In this document: positions 27,697 to 37,491 of the stretch, piece by piece
Numbering within the stretch: the stretch's first letter is position 1
How the letters are laid out: every line of letters begins with the position of its first letter
DNA from: Pseudoselenomonas ruminantium
GTDB taxonomy: Bacteria; Bacillota; Negativicutes; Selenomonadales; Selenomonadaceae
Direction: 5' to 3'
DNA length: 64,000 nucleotides
Assembly (NCBI GenBank): GCA_015058575.1
Contig: SVBZ01000017.1
Coordinates: 1-64,000 of the forward strand
Made by a program: the position numbers and the translations under genes
Notes under the pieces: generated by a model
The model's input: only the letters and a program-made list of their open reading frames with translations
Told to the model about the DNA's origin: nothing
Databases searched by the model: none

Positions 27697-29336
27697 CGCT
27701 TATCGTCTCCTTCGGTGTTGCAGGGGGTAAGCTCGATAATCTTATCGGCTATGGCGTGTATGGCGGGATGATGGGAAATGATGATGAGCGTGCGCCGATA
27801 GGAAAAAGCGGTCAAGGCGCGGATGATTTGCTGCTCTAATGCCGCATCCATGCCAGCAGTGGGTTCATCGAGCAGTGTAACCGGGCGGTTCTGCACGAGA
27901 GCACGGGCCAGGCCCAGGCGTTTGCGCTCCCCCTGTGAGAGGGGCAGACCCTTGCCACCTAGTCTGGTGCTGAGCCCTGCGGGGAGTGTCTGCAGCCAAT
28001 CGTCAAGGGAAGCGAGCCGCAATGCCTGGCGGATGCGTTCGGCTGGTACGTCTTGGAATAGGCTGATGTTTTCTTGCAGGCTGGCAGTGTAGATATGCGG
28101 CTGTTGCGGGACGTAGGCAAGGAGTTTTTGCCGGCTGGTAGCCGCCATGGTTGTCAGGGGCTGATCATTCAGCAAGATCAGTCCCCGACAAGGAACCAGC
28201 AAACCAGCCAGAAGTTTCAGCAGGGTTGATTTTCCACAGCCACTAGGACCGGTGATGACGGAAATCTTATGGGCAGGGAAGGTTTCTTGCTGTAAGGCGA
28301 GTATGGTGGCCTTGCTGCCGGGATAACAGTAGCGTATATCCTGCAGATGAATTGCCGGCGGGAGCTGTAATTGTTCATGATGGCCAGTGAGCATAGATGG
28401 CTGAGGTATGCGAATAAAGGTTTGCAGTTTGTTCCAGGCGGTCAGCGATTCGATGGCAGCATGGAAGATGATACCGCCCTGACGTAATGGCTGGTAGAAT
28501 TCAGGGGCTAAGAGCAGCAGGAGCAGTGCTGTACGGAAGGCAATCGCACCATCAAGCAGCCGTAAACCGGTACTTACAGCGACGATGGCAATGGCCAGGG
28601 TCGTGATGAGTTCCAAGGCAAAGGCACTGGCAAAGGCCAGCTTGAGTACTTGCAGGGAAGTCTGGGTAAAGCCTTGGCTGAGTGTCTTGAGATTTTGCCG
28701 TTGGGCATGCTCCTGCCCGAAAAGTTTCAGTGTCATCATGCTGTGCAGCAGATCGTCAAAGCCTGCGGCAAGATGCTGGAGCTGATGCCATTCCCGGTTG
28801 CTGGCGTTCTTTGTAGCCTGGCCAATCAGATAGAGCAGAAACGGTGCGATTGGCAGGGTAAGGGCAAAAAGCACAGCAGTCAGCGGGTCAGCTGCGAGTG
28901 TGGCAGCAAGGATGACTGGCGTGCGGAAGAAAAGTGCACTGGCGGCTGGCAGGCCTTTGCTGAGCAGATGGTCGAGTGCGTCGACTGTTTCGGTGGCGAG
29001 CAGTGACAAGTCAGCTGGTGGCACGGACATCTGAGGAAAGCTCTGCTGCAGATGCAGGCGGCATGTTTCACGCCAACTGGCGGACATCTGGGCAAGGATG
29101 CGCCGCTGCTGGAAGCTTATTGGTAATTGCAGGCAGAGCATAAGAAACAGCGCCAGCAATACTGGCGCTGCAGCAGAAAAATCAATCAATGCCTGAGGGT
29201 AGACAAGGACAATCAGCCCCGATAATTGCCAGGCGATTGCCAGCAGCAGCAAACTGTGCAGGAGTTCCAGGCCAGCAAGTGCAAGCAAGGACGTTCTGTA
29301 TGTGTTGATGAGTTCTTTGCAAAGTTGTTTGGTCAT
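27693..29336 (-). CDS. cydD: Thiol reductant ABC exporter subunit CydD
   Basis: ITGPSGCGKSTLLKLLAGL, LSQGERKRLGLARALVQNRPVTLLDEPTAGMD; overlaps cydC start by 4 nt. Confidence 0.88.
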   Translation of the reverse strand: MTKQLCKELINTYRTSLLALAGLELLHSLLLLAIAWQLSGLIVLVYPQALIDFSAAAPVLLALFLMLCLQLPISFQQRRILAQMSASWRETCRLHLQQSFPQMSVPPADLSLLATETVDALDHLLSKGLPAASALFFRTPVILAATLAADPLTAVLFALTLPIAPFLLYLIGQATKNASNREWHQLQHLAAGFDDLLHSMMTLKLFGQEHAQRQNLKTLSQGFTQTSLQVLKLAFASAFALELITTLAIAIVAVSTGLRLLDGAIAFRTALLLLLLAPEFYQPLRQGGIIFHAAIESLTAWNKLQTFIRIPQPSMLTGHHEQLQLPPAIHLQDIRYCYPGSKATILALQQETFPAHKISVITGPSGCGKSTLLKLLAGLLVPCRGLILLNDQPLTTMAATSRQKLLAYVPQQPHIYTASLQENISLFQDVPAERIRQALRLASLDDWLQTLPAGLSTRLGGKGLPLSQGERKRLGLARALVQNRPVTLLDEPTAGMDAALEQQIIRALTAFSYRRTLIIISHHPAIHAIADKIIELTPCNTEGDDKR

Positions 29337-29351
29337 GATTCCTCACTGTTT

Positions 29352-29363
29352 TTGACCGGTCAA
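29352..29363. promoter_or_regulatory. Palindrome TTGACCGGTCAA between cydB and cydD
   Basis: Direct reading; same 12-bp core as upstream of uvrC. Confidence 0.5.
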
Positions 29364-29367
29364 TTAT

Positions 29368-30384
29368 TCAATGGACATCGTTGCAATCGTTGGGCGAGAT
29401 GCGCTGGCGGAAAATCCAATAGGTCCAGCCTTGATAAATCAAGACGACAGGAACAAGGCAGGCTGCCGCGATTGTCATGATGGACAGCGTATAGTGGGTA
29501 GAGGCGGCATTGAAGATAGTCAAGGACCAGTCAGGGTTGAGACTGGATACCATGAGCCGCGGGAATAGTCCGGCAAAAAAGCCGATGGTAGTGGCGATGA
29601 TGGAAAATGAGCTTAGCACAAAGGCTGTGCGCGAATGTCCTTGGAATAGGCGCAGATAGCCCAGAATGAATACAGCGCCAGCGGCTAAAAGGCATACTCC
29701 GGCCAGTGCGCTATGGAAAAGGTCTGTGTTGAGGAAGGTAAGCAGCAGGCAGAAGACAAAGACGATGATAGCCATGGCTCCTGCTTTGGCAGCCAGCGTC
29801 CTGGCACGCAGGATCAGCCCGTAGCTGGCCAGGCGCTGGGTCAGGAAGGCAGCCCCGTGGAAAGTGAAGACAAAGAAGAAGGTCAGCCCGCCGATAATGG
29901 TATATGGCGTCAGCAAATCGAAGAAGCCGCCGAGATAAATCATTTTCTCATTGATGGGCAGCCCCTGGATGAGATTCGTGACGGCAACACCCCATAAAAA
30001 GGCGGGGACAGCACTGCCAAAGCAGATAGCACCCTCCCAGAAATGGCGCCAGCATGGCGACTCATGACGGCCGCGCAGTTCAAAGGCCACACCGCGCAGG
30101 ATGAGGGCGATGAGCATCAGAAACAGGGCGAGGTAGAAGGTCGAAAACATCGTAGCGTAGACGTGCGGGAAAGCGGCAAACAGCGCACCTCCTGCAGTAA
30201 TCATCCAGACTTCGTTGCCATCCCAGACTGGGGCAATCGTGCGCAGTACCTGTGAGCGTTCGCTGTCGTGCGGGCTCATGAAGGGCAGCAGTATGCCGAC
30301 GCCGTAATCAAAGCCTTCGAGGAGGAAAAAGCCTGTGAACAGGACGACGATAAGTACAAACCAGATCAGATTGAGTTCCATCAT
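29368..30384 (-). CDS. cydB: Cytochrome bd ubiquinol oxidase subunit II
   Basis: LIWFVLIVVLFTGFFLLEGFDYGVGILLPF; WDGNEVWMITAGGALFAAFPHVYATMFSTFY. Confidence 0.95.
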   Translation of the reverse strand: MMELNLIWFVLIVVLFTGFFLLEGFDYGVGILLPFMSPHDSERSQVLRTIAPVWDGNEVWMITAGGALFAAFPHVYATMFSTFYLALFLMLIALILRGVAFELRGRHESPCWRHFWEGAICFGSAVPAFLWGVAVTNLIQGLPINEKMIYLGGFFDLLTPYTIIGGLTFFFVFTFHGAAFLTQRLASYGLILRARTLAAKAGAMAIIVFVFCLLLTFLNTDLFHSALAGVCLLAAGAVFILGYLRLFQGHSRTAFVLSSFSIIATTIGFFAGLFPRLMVSSLNPDWSLTIFNAASTHYTLSIMTIAAACLVPVVLIYQGWTYWIFRQRISPNDCNDVH

Positions 30385-31748
30385 GAATCCCTCCCTTCAA
30401 CAGGAATCGAAGCCGTGCGGATATGGCGCAGAGCGATGTAAAGAGCAGCGATAGCCAATAACAGGTAAAGGACCGTAAAGCCAATCATGGTCAGCCAGAC
30501 GGAACCTGCGGTAAGATTTGGCGATACGGCGTCAGCTGTCTTCTGCAGTCCGACGACAATCCAGGGCTGACGTCCGGCTTCAGCGATGAACCAGCCAGCT
30601 GAATTGGCGAGGAAGGGCAGTGGCAGTAGGAACGGCAGAGCTTTTAAAAGCAGCGGGAAAGCCATGATGCGATCCATTTTTGCCAGCAGTACAATCGCGA
30701 GTGCCAGCATCAGCATAAAACCGCCCGTTGCAACCATGATGCGGAAGCTCCAGAACAAGGCCGGCACGTCAGGCCGATAATCGCCGGGGCCGTATTTTGA
30801 CTGATATTCTTTTTGCAGAGCGTTGATGCCCTTTACCTCGCCTTCCGGTTTGTTATAGAGCATGAAAGAAAAGACACCAGGTATGGACAGCTCGCAGTCG
30901 TTGCGGTTCTTTTCCATATTGACAGCGGCCATTATGGCAAAAGGTGCTGGATTTTCGGTTTCCCAGAGGGCTTCCATCGAAGAGAGTTTCATGGGGTTGG
31001 CTTCGGCAAGATACTGCGTGTGCATGTGGCCGCTTCCCATGACACCAAGAAGACCGATTGACATGTAGATGGCACCGGCTTTGAGCGTCTGGGTAAACGC
31101 ATAGCGTGAAGCCTCGTCGTGGAGAACTTTCCAGGCAGAAATAGCCAGTACGACAAAGCCGCCTGTCGAGATACCGGCAAATAATGCATGTGAATATTCG
31201 CCAAGGACATAGTGATTGGTAAGCAAGGCGAAAAAATCGGTCATGACGGCACGTCCGTTTTCAATGGCATAGCCGACGGGATGCTGCATGAAGCTGTTGG
31301 CGACAAGAATCCAGAATGCTGAGATGTTGCTGCCAATGGCTACAAGCCAGATGCAGGCGCAGTGCAGTTTCTCGGATAGCTTATCCCAGCCGAATACCCA
31401 GATACCAAGGAAGGTCGATTCAAGGAAAAAGGCCGTGAGCGCTTCAAGTGCCAATGGAGCACCGAAGATATCGCCCATGAAGCGTGAGTACTCAGACCAA
31501 TTCATGCCGAAGTGGAATTCCTGCACGATGCCAGTGACGACACCCATGGCAAAGTTGATCAGGAAAATCGTGCCGAAGAAGCGCACCAGTTTACGGCAGG
31601 TGGCTTTCCAATCCGGGCGTTTAGTGCCGACATAGCATGTCTCAAGCAGGGCGACAAAAATCGACAGTCCTAATGTGATGGGGACGAATAGAAAGTGATA
31701 CGTTGTCGTGATGGCAAATTGCCATCGGGATAAGAGCAAGGCTTCCAT
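30381..31748 (-). CDS. cydA: Cytochrome bd ubiquinol oxidase subunit I
   Basis: LSRWQFAITTTYHFLFVPITLGLSIFVALLET; GIVQEFHFGMNWSEYSRFMGDIFGAPLALEAL. Confidence 0.96.
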   Translation of the reverse strand: MEALLLSRWQFAITTTYHFLFVPITLGLSIFVALLETCYVGTKRPDWKATCRKLVRFFGTIFLINFAMGVVTGIVQEFHFGMNWSEYSRFMGDIFGAPLALEALTAFFLESTFLGIWVFGWDKLSEKLHCACIWLVAIGSNISAFWILVANSFMQHPVGYAIENGRAVMTDFFALLTNHYVLGEYSHALFAGISTGGFVVLAISAWKVLHDEASRYAFTQTLKAGAIYMSIGLLGVMGSGHMHTQYLAEANPMKLSSMEALWETENPAPFAIMAAVNMEKNRNDCELSIPGVFSFMLYNKPEGEVKGINALQKEYQSKYGPGDYRPDVPALFWSFRIMVATGGFMLMLALAIVLLAKMDRIMAFPLLLKALPFLLPLPFLANSAGWFIAEAGRQPWIVVGLQKTADAVSPNLTAGSVWLTMIGFTVLYLLLAIAALYIALRHIRTASIPVEGRDS

Positions 31749-31820
31749 AGGATTCCCTCCTTTGCTGATAATCGATATGAATTCATCTTTATTATAAATC
31801 AGAAAATTAAGAATTACAAT

Positions 31821-31866
31821 AAAATAACAACACCGCTCCCGATTGCGGAAGCGGTGTTGTTATTTT
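31821..31866. terminator. Bidirectional-looking terminator hairpin upstream of cydA / downstream of the P-type ATPase-like ORF
   Basis: AAAATAACAACACCGCT ... AGCGGTGTTGTTATTTT, 17-bp perfect stem. Confidence 0.8.
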
Positions 31867-31871
31867 GCGAA

Positions 31872-33089
31872 TCAAGCACGCATGGAATTGAGCAGAATGA
31901 GGATAGCGGCGATAAGCTGTCCAGCAGCCGCGCAGAACGGTGGCAGGAATGGTCCGCCGAAGACATGCAGAAGACCAAGGGCTGGCGGCAGCAGGATTAG
32001 CCAGGCAATGATGGCAATGATGCGGTTGGCCTTGACGATGCCCATGGTATTGCGGCTGATGGTAAGCAGTGACGAAAAATCCCAGAGCTTGCCGCTCTTG
32101 AGGATAACAGAGAAAGCAGGCGATGCTGGCGTGCCATCCTCGGTTGAAGGATTTTCGGGCAATGTGCCCACATGGATGCTGAGATCGGCAGCAATCATGG
32201 CGGGCATATCGGTGGCAGGATTTCCCGCCATGGCCAGCGTTGCGCCATGGGCACGCAGCAGCTGGATTTCACGGACCTTATCCTGCGGGGAGAGGTTGGC
32301 ATGGGCTTCGTCAATAGCAGCCTGCTTGCGGACGGCGTTGGCGGTGCGGCGGCTGTCGCTGGTCAGCAGGACAAGTTTTAGGCGCTGGCGGTGGAATTTG
32401 TGGAAGGCTGTGATGTTGTCCTGTGGAATCTCGTCGGCCATGGCGATGATTCCCCGACAGTATTTATCGTTGGCGACAAATACTGCCGTCTGTCCGCGTT
32501 GGGAGAGCTGGTCGGCTTTTGTCAACAGGTTGGCACTGATTTCGATGCCTTCTTCCTGCAGCCATTCGCCTCTGCCGACCCGCAGCGGTGAGCGGTTGAT
32601 CAGAGCCTCTACACCATAGCCAGGGAGTTCGTTGGCGGCCGACAGGCGCTGGAGATGCAGCCGGCGCTCGATAGCGGTTTGGTAGATGGCCTGGTAAAGC
32701 GGCTGGCTCGAATCGCGTACAGCTGAGGCAGCGAGCGCGAGCAGGGCGCCTTGGCTGATGCCCTCCGGAACAAGCGCAGCGACATAAGGGCGTCCCTCTG
32801 TGGTGATGCCGTCTTTGGCAACGGCAAGCGTATCGATTCTTGCTGTTTCGGCAATCACAGCTGGACTGGCGAGCACGATGTCTTCTTTGGCTGCGCGTTT
32901 CGCGCCGCGTGCGAGGGCAATCGGACGCGAGAGCCAGAGCGGGATGGGCAGGCCAGCCAGCAGGATGGCAACTCCTGTGTTGATGGTATCGGAAAGCGGC
33001 AATCTTGCCGAATACCAATAGAGGCTCATTCCGGCAGCGAGCAGTATGGCCAGGGCGGTGAAATAACGGATGTTTGCTTGTTTTTTCAT
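31872..33089 (-). CDS. Truncated, divergent P-type ATPase-like protein lacking the catalytic Asp (candidate pseudo-ATPase)
   Basis: SRPIALARGAKRAAKEDIVLASPAVIAETARIDTLAVAKDGITTEGRPYV aligns by eye with the P1B-ATPase region before and after DKTGTLTEG; AGNPATDMPAMIAADLSIHVG aligns with [20 protein letters not shown]. Confidence 0.8.
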   Translation of the reverse strand: MKKQANIRYFTALAILLAAGMSLYWYSARLPLSDTINTGVAILLAGLPIPLWLSRPIALARGAKRAAKEDIVLASPAVIAETARIDTLAVAKDGITTEGRPYVAALVPEGISQGALLALAASAVRDSSQPLYQAIYQTAIERRLHLQRLSAANELPGYGVEALINRSPLRVGRGEWLQEEGIEISANLLTKADQLSQRGQTAVFVANDKYCRGIIAMADEIPQDNITAFHKFHRQRLKLVLLTSDSRRTANAVRKQAAIDEAHANLSPQDKVREIQLLRAHGATLAMAGNPATDMPAMIAADLSIHVGTLPENPSTEDGTPASPAFSVILKSGKLWDFSSLLTISRNTMGIVKANRIIAIIAWLILLPPALGLLHVFGGPFLPPFCAAAGQLIAAILILLNSMRA

Positions 33090-33233
33090 GCGTATGACCT
33101 CGTTTTTTCAGTTTTCTGATTCTTATTATCCTGCAAAAAGCAGAAATGTGCAATAGATTCGGGGGAAACACTTGAACCCATGGGGATTTATTGCTATCCT
33201 TATAAAGAAAAGTTTGCGAAAGGACGTGGTTTC

Positions 33234-34094
33234 GTGATTAAAGTGGAGGGCAATGCCAAGATAAATCTTACCTTGGATATTCTGGGCAAGCGTCCCGACG
33301 GTTATCATGAAGTGGCGATGGTCATGCAGTCGATTGGTCTTTCTGATACGGTGGAAATGGAGAAGACGGATGGGCCCATCGAGCTGACGATCAATGTGCC
33401 GTGGCTTAAGGCTGATGAGAAAAATCTGGCCTGGCGGGCAGCAGCGCTGATCAAGGAGGAATACAAGCTGGCGGGCGGCGTGCGTATGAAACTCACCAAG
33501 CGCATCCCGGTGGCTGCGGGCCTGGCAGGTGGCAGTACCGATGCTGCTGCCGTACTGCGCGGCATGAAGGAGCTCTATGCGCTGGATATTTCCGAGGAAA
33601 GACTTTGCGAGCTGGGCGCACAGTTGGGCTCGGATATTCCCTTCTGTCTGCTTGGCGGTACGATGCTGTCGACGGGGCGCGGTGAGGTGCTCAAGCGACT
33701 GCCGGATCTGCCAGCAACGTGGGTCGTGCTGGCGAAGCCGCGTATCTCGGTCTCGACGGCCTGGGCTTATCAGAATTATGATGCACAGGGAGCAAAGGAG
33801 CATCCGGACAATGAGAGAATCCAGCAGGAAATTGCCCGTGGTGACCGAAAAGCTGTGGCCGGATTATTGTGCAATGTGCTCGAAAGTGTTACTATTAAAA
33901 AGTATGATGTGATTTCCCAGTACAAGCAGATGATGCTGCAGCAGGGCGCTATGGCCAGCATGATGTCTGGCAGCGGGCCAACTGTTTTCGGCCTGGCTGA
34001 GCGCAAGGAAACGGCTGACAGGATTGCGGCGTATATGCGCGAGCATACCGATGCCTATGTCTATGTCATCCGCACGACGGGGAAGGTACAGTAA
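33234..34094 (+). CDS. ispE: 4-diphosphocytidyl-2-C-methyl-D-erythritol kinase (GTG start)
   Basis: VEGNAKINLTLDILGKRPDGYHEVAMVMQSIGLSD; PVAAGLAGGSTDAAAVLRG; MSGSGPTVFGL. Confidence 0.95.
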   Translation: MIKVEGNAKINLTLDILGKRPDGYHEVAMVMQSIGLSDTVEMEKTDGPIELTINVPWLKADEKNLAWRAAALIKEEYKLAGGVRMKLTKRIPVAAGLAGGSTDAAAVLRGMKELYALDISEERLCELGAQLGSDIPFCLLGGTMLSTGRGEVLKRLPDLPATWVVLAKPRISVSTAWAYQNYDAQGAKEHPDNERIQQEIARGDRKAVAGLLCNVLESVTIKKYDVISQYKQMMLQQGAMASMMSGSGPTVFGLAERKETADRIAAYMREHTDAYVYVIRTTGKVQ

Positions 34095-34137
34095 CCATAG
34101 AATATCACTAAGCTACCAGAATTGAGGGAATCGTAAA

Positions 34138-34878
34138 ATGGACAACAGATTAGCTCCCATTAAGCTTGACAGCTATCAGCCGTTGCGCGAGGTCGTGTGT
34201 GAGTCACTGCGCGAGGCTATCCGCAATGGTATCTTGAAGCCAGGCGAACGCATCATGGAAATCCAGCTGGCCGAGGAACTCGGCGTTAGCCGTACACCGG
34301 TACGTGAGGCAATTCGCAAGCTGGAGCTTGAAGGCTATGTTGTCATGATGCCGCGGCGTGGTACTTATGTGGCGAGCATGTCGATACGTGACATCAATGA
34401 AATCTTTGAAATCCGTACGGCACTGGAATCGCTATCGAATGGTCTGGCAGCCGACCACATTACGGATGAGGAGCTTGAGCATCTGCAGCGTTTGCTCGTC
34501 ATCATTGGCGGCTATATCAAAGAGGGCAATATGGAAAAAATCGTCGAGACGGATATCGAGTTCCACGATACGATGTACCATGCTGCCCGCAACACGCGCC
34601 TGGTCGGTATCATCTCGAATCTGCGTGACCAGCTGACGCGTTTCCGCACATTGTCCATGTCGTATCCGGGACGCCTTGAGGCTACGCTTGAAGAACACCG
34701 CTTGATCGTTGAGGCCATTGCGCAGGGTGATCGCAAGGCTGCAAGCAAGGCTGCTGAGCGTCATATGGAGAATTCGGAGAAGACGCTGCTAAAGGCGATG
34801 GAGCTTGTGGACAAGAAGGGCGAAGCCAAGACGAAGGCGAAAAAGAAAAAAGCCGGGGACAAAAAAGCCTCGGAATGA
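34138..34878 (+). CDS. GntR-family regulator with FCD domain and Lys-rich C-terminal tail
   Basis: ESLREAIRNGILKPGERIMEIQLAEELGVSRTPVREAIRKLELEGYVVMMPRRGTYVA wHTH; FCD helices; tail KGEAKTKAKKKKAGDKKASE. Confidence 0.92.
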   Translation: MDNRLAPIKLDSYQPLREVVCESLREAIRNGILKPGERIMEIQLAEELGVSRTPVREAIRKLELEGYVVMMPRRGTYVASMSIRDINEIFEIRTALESLSNGLAADHITDEELEHLQRLLVIIGGYIKEGNMEKIVETDIEFHDTMYHAARNTRLVGIISNLRDQLTRFRTLSMSYPGRLEATLEEHRLIVEAIAQGDRKAASKAAERHMENSEKTLLKAMELVDKKGEAKTKAKKKKAGDKKASE

Positions 34879-34896
34879 TAAAGGAGTAGTTTCAAC

Positions 34897-36264
34897 ATGT
34901 CTGATTTAGTTACAGTTATCCTGGCTGCCGGCAAGGGCACCCGCATGAAATCTAAACTGCCGAAGGTCCTGCACAAAGCAGCTGGCAAGTCCATGGTACA
35001 GCATGTCATCGATGCAGCCAAGGCCGCTGGTGCCAAGCGCAATATTGTGGTAACGGGATTCGGCGGCGATATGGTCCGCGAGGCCATCGGGGACCAGGCT
35101 GAATTCGCCCAGCAGAAAGAGCAGCTCGGTACGGGCCACGCCGTTATGCAGACGGCTGATCTGCTGAAAGATGAGACGGGAACGGTCATGGTGCTTTGCG
35201 GAGACACGCCGCTTCTGACTGGTGATTTGCTGAAAAAACTCTTTGATTCGCATGTCAAGGCACAGGCAAAAGCTACGGTACTCACGGCTATCATGCCGGA
35301 TGCTACGGGGTATGGCCGCATTATCCGCATGGCTGACGGTTCTGTGCAGAAGATTGTCGAGCATAAGGATGCTACGGAGGAAGAGCGTCAGGTAAAAGAG
35401 GTAAACTCCGGTATCTATTGTTTTGATGCCAAGGCGCTGTTTGAATCGTTGCAGAAGGTCACGAATGATAATGCGCAGGGTGAGTACTATCTGCCGGATG
35501 TCCTTGAAATCCTGCAGAAACAAGGGGAGAAAATCTGGGCTGTGGCTGCCGATGATTACGAATCGACGCTGGGCATCAATTCTCGCCAGCAGCTTGCCGG
35601 TGCGGAAAAAATCCTGCGCCGTCGCAAAAACGAGGAGCTCATGGCCGAGGGCGTAACGCTCATGGACCCGGATACGACTTATGTCGATGCTGATGTCAAA
35701 GTTGGCCGTGATACGGTTATTTATCCAATGACCTGGCTTGAGGGCGATACGGTCATCGGCGAGGAATGCGAAATCGGTCCGAGCATCCGTTTTCAGAATG
35801 TCAAAGCGGGCAATCGTGTGACGGGACAGTTTACCTATGCACATGATTGTGAGCTGGAGGATGGTGTTATCCTCGGCCAGTTCACGCATATCCGTCCGGA
35901 TACGCATTTGGCGGAAGGGGTTAAGATCGGCAACTTCGTCGAGGTCAAGAATTCCACGGTCGGCAAAGGTTCCAAGCTGCCGCATCTTTCCTATATTGGT
36001 GATACTGATATGGGCTCGGGCTGCAATATGGGCTGTGGTACGATTACGGTCAATTATGATGGCAAGACGAAGTTCCGTACGAAAATCGGCAACGATGCGT
36101 TCATCGGCTGCAACTCGAATCTCGTTGCACCGGTCGAGGTTGAAGATGGTGCCTATGTAGGGGCAGGCTCCACCATTACCAAGAAGGTGCCGAGCAACAC
36201 GCTGGCTATCGCCCGTGCCCGCCAGACGAATATCGAGGGCTGGAAAGACAAGCGCAACAGCTAA
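34897..36264 (+). CDS. glmU: Bifunctional UDP-GlcNAc pyrophosphorylase / glucosamine-1-P acetyltransferase
   Basis: LAAGKGTRMKSKLPKVLHKAAGKSMVQHVIDAA; C-terminal LbH with NFVEVKNSTVGKGSKLPHLSYIGDTDMG. Confidence 0.97.
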   Translation: MSDLVTVILAAGKGTRMKSKLPKVLHKAAGKSMVQHVIDAAKAAGAKRNIVVTGFGGDMVREAIGDQAEFAQQKEQLGTGHAVMQTADLLKDETGTVMVLCGDTPLLTGDLLKKLFDSHVKAQAKATVLTAIMPDATGYGRIIRMADGSVQKIVEHKDATEEERQVKEVNSGIYCFDAKALFESLQKVTNDNAQGEYYLPDVLEILQKQGEKIWAVAADDYESTLGINSRQQLAGAEKILRRRKNEELMAEGVTLMDPDTTYVDADVKVGRDTVIYPMTWLEGDTVIGEECEIGPSIRFQNVKAGNRVTGQFTYAHDCELEDGVILGQFTHIRPDTHLAEGVKIGNFVEVKNSTVGKGSKLPHLSYIGDTDMGSGCNMGCGTITVNYDGKTKFRTKIGNDAFIGCNSNLVAPVEVEDGAYVGAGSTITKKVPSNTLAIARARQTNIEGWKDKRNS

Positions 36265-36411
36265 GAGAAGTTTTAATAAATTTTTAAAAACAAATCGAAA
36301 GCTTTATGTTATTTTGGTACAAACAGTGCTATACTGTTGTATAAAGGGTGACTTTGCTCACTCAGGAGAAGAAAACTTTTAGTACAAAACGATTTGGAGG
36401 ATTTTTACAAA

Positions 36412-37359
36412 ATGGCTTTAGACACTGGAAATTTATGCATCCTTACCGGTAACGCGAATCCGGAACTGGCAAAAGAAATCGCTGACCATATCGGCGTCAA
36501 TCTCTGCGATGCATATGTCGGTCATTTCAACAATGGTGAGACGCAGGTCATGATCAGCGAGAGCATCCGTGGCAAGGACATCTTCATCATCCAGCCGACG
36601 TCCTATCCGGTCAATGATAACCTGATGGAACTGCTGATTATGGCAGATGCCTGCAAACGTGCTTCAGCACATAGCGTTACGGCTGTTGTTCCGTACTATG
36701 CTTATGCTCGTCAGGATCGCAAGACCCGTGGCCGTGAGCCGATTTCGGCTAAGCTCGTCGCTAACCTCATGGTTACGGCTGGTGTTACCCGTGTGGTTAC
36801 CGTTGACCTCCATGCTGGCCAGATCCAGGGCTTCTTCGATATTCCGGTCGATCATCTGGCAGCAGCTCCGGTCATTGCCAACTATTTCCGCGAGCAGAAG
36901 CTTGAGGATGTCGTTGTCGTATCGCCGGATCTCGGTGGTGTTACGCGTGCACGCGTGCTGGCTGATCATCTCCATGCGCCGATTGCCATCATTGAGAAGC
37001 GCCGTCCGAAACCGGGTTGTGCAGAGGTCATGAACCTCATCGGCGATGTCGATGGCAAGACGGCTATCATCATCGATGATATCGTTGATACGGCAGGCTC
37101 CCTCTGCGAAGGTGCTAAAGCCCTCCAGAAACGCGGTGCAAAACGCATCTTTGCTTCCTGCTCGCATGCAATCCTCAGTGATCCGGCTGTTTCACGTATC
37201 AATGAGTCGCCTATCGAGAAACTCGTTATCACGAACACGATTCCGCTGCCGCCGGAGAAGAAATCTGACAAAATCGTTACGCTGTCCCTGGCCGATGCTC
37301 TTGGCGATGTCATCATGCGCATCCAGAGCCACCGTTCGGTCAGCCAGCTTTTCCGTTAA
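36412..37359 (+). CDS. prs: Ribose-phosphate pyrophosphokinase
   Basis: [57 protein letters not shown]. Confidence 0.97.
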   Translation: MALDTGNLCILTGNANPELAKEIADHIGVNLCDAYVGHFNNGETQVMISESIRGKDIFIIQPTSYPVNDNLMELLIMADACKRASAHSVTAVVPYYAYARQDRKTRGREPISAKLVANLMVTAGVTRVVTVDLHAGQIQGFFDIPVDHLAAAPVIANYFREQKLEDVVVVSPDLGGVTRARVLADHLHAPIAIIEKRRPKPGCAEVMNLIGDVDGKTAIIIDDIVDTAGSLCEGAKALQKRGAKRIFASCSHAILSDPAVSRINESPIEKLVITNTIPLPPEKKSDKIVTLSLADALGDVIMRIQSHRSVSQLFR

Positions 37360-37491
37360 TCGTATACCGTGGTTTTTCAAGCAGTCTGCTCTGGTGAGCG
37401 GGCTGCTTTTGTGCATGAGTTACAGAATCCGGCGCTGCATTCCAGTATAATGGAATCAGAGAGGTTCTGAAGGGGAGGAATATGTTTGGAA

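Noticed and set aside
34906-35985. 359-aa minus-strand ORF opposite glmU
   Set aside because: Antisense shadow ORF; no SD or domain evidence.
36325-36350. ACAGT-GCTAT-ACTGT dyad in the prs promoter
   Set aside because: Only 5-bp arms overlapping likely -10 sequence; too short to distinguish from chance.
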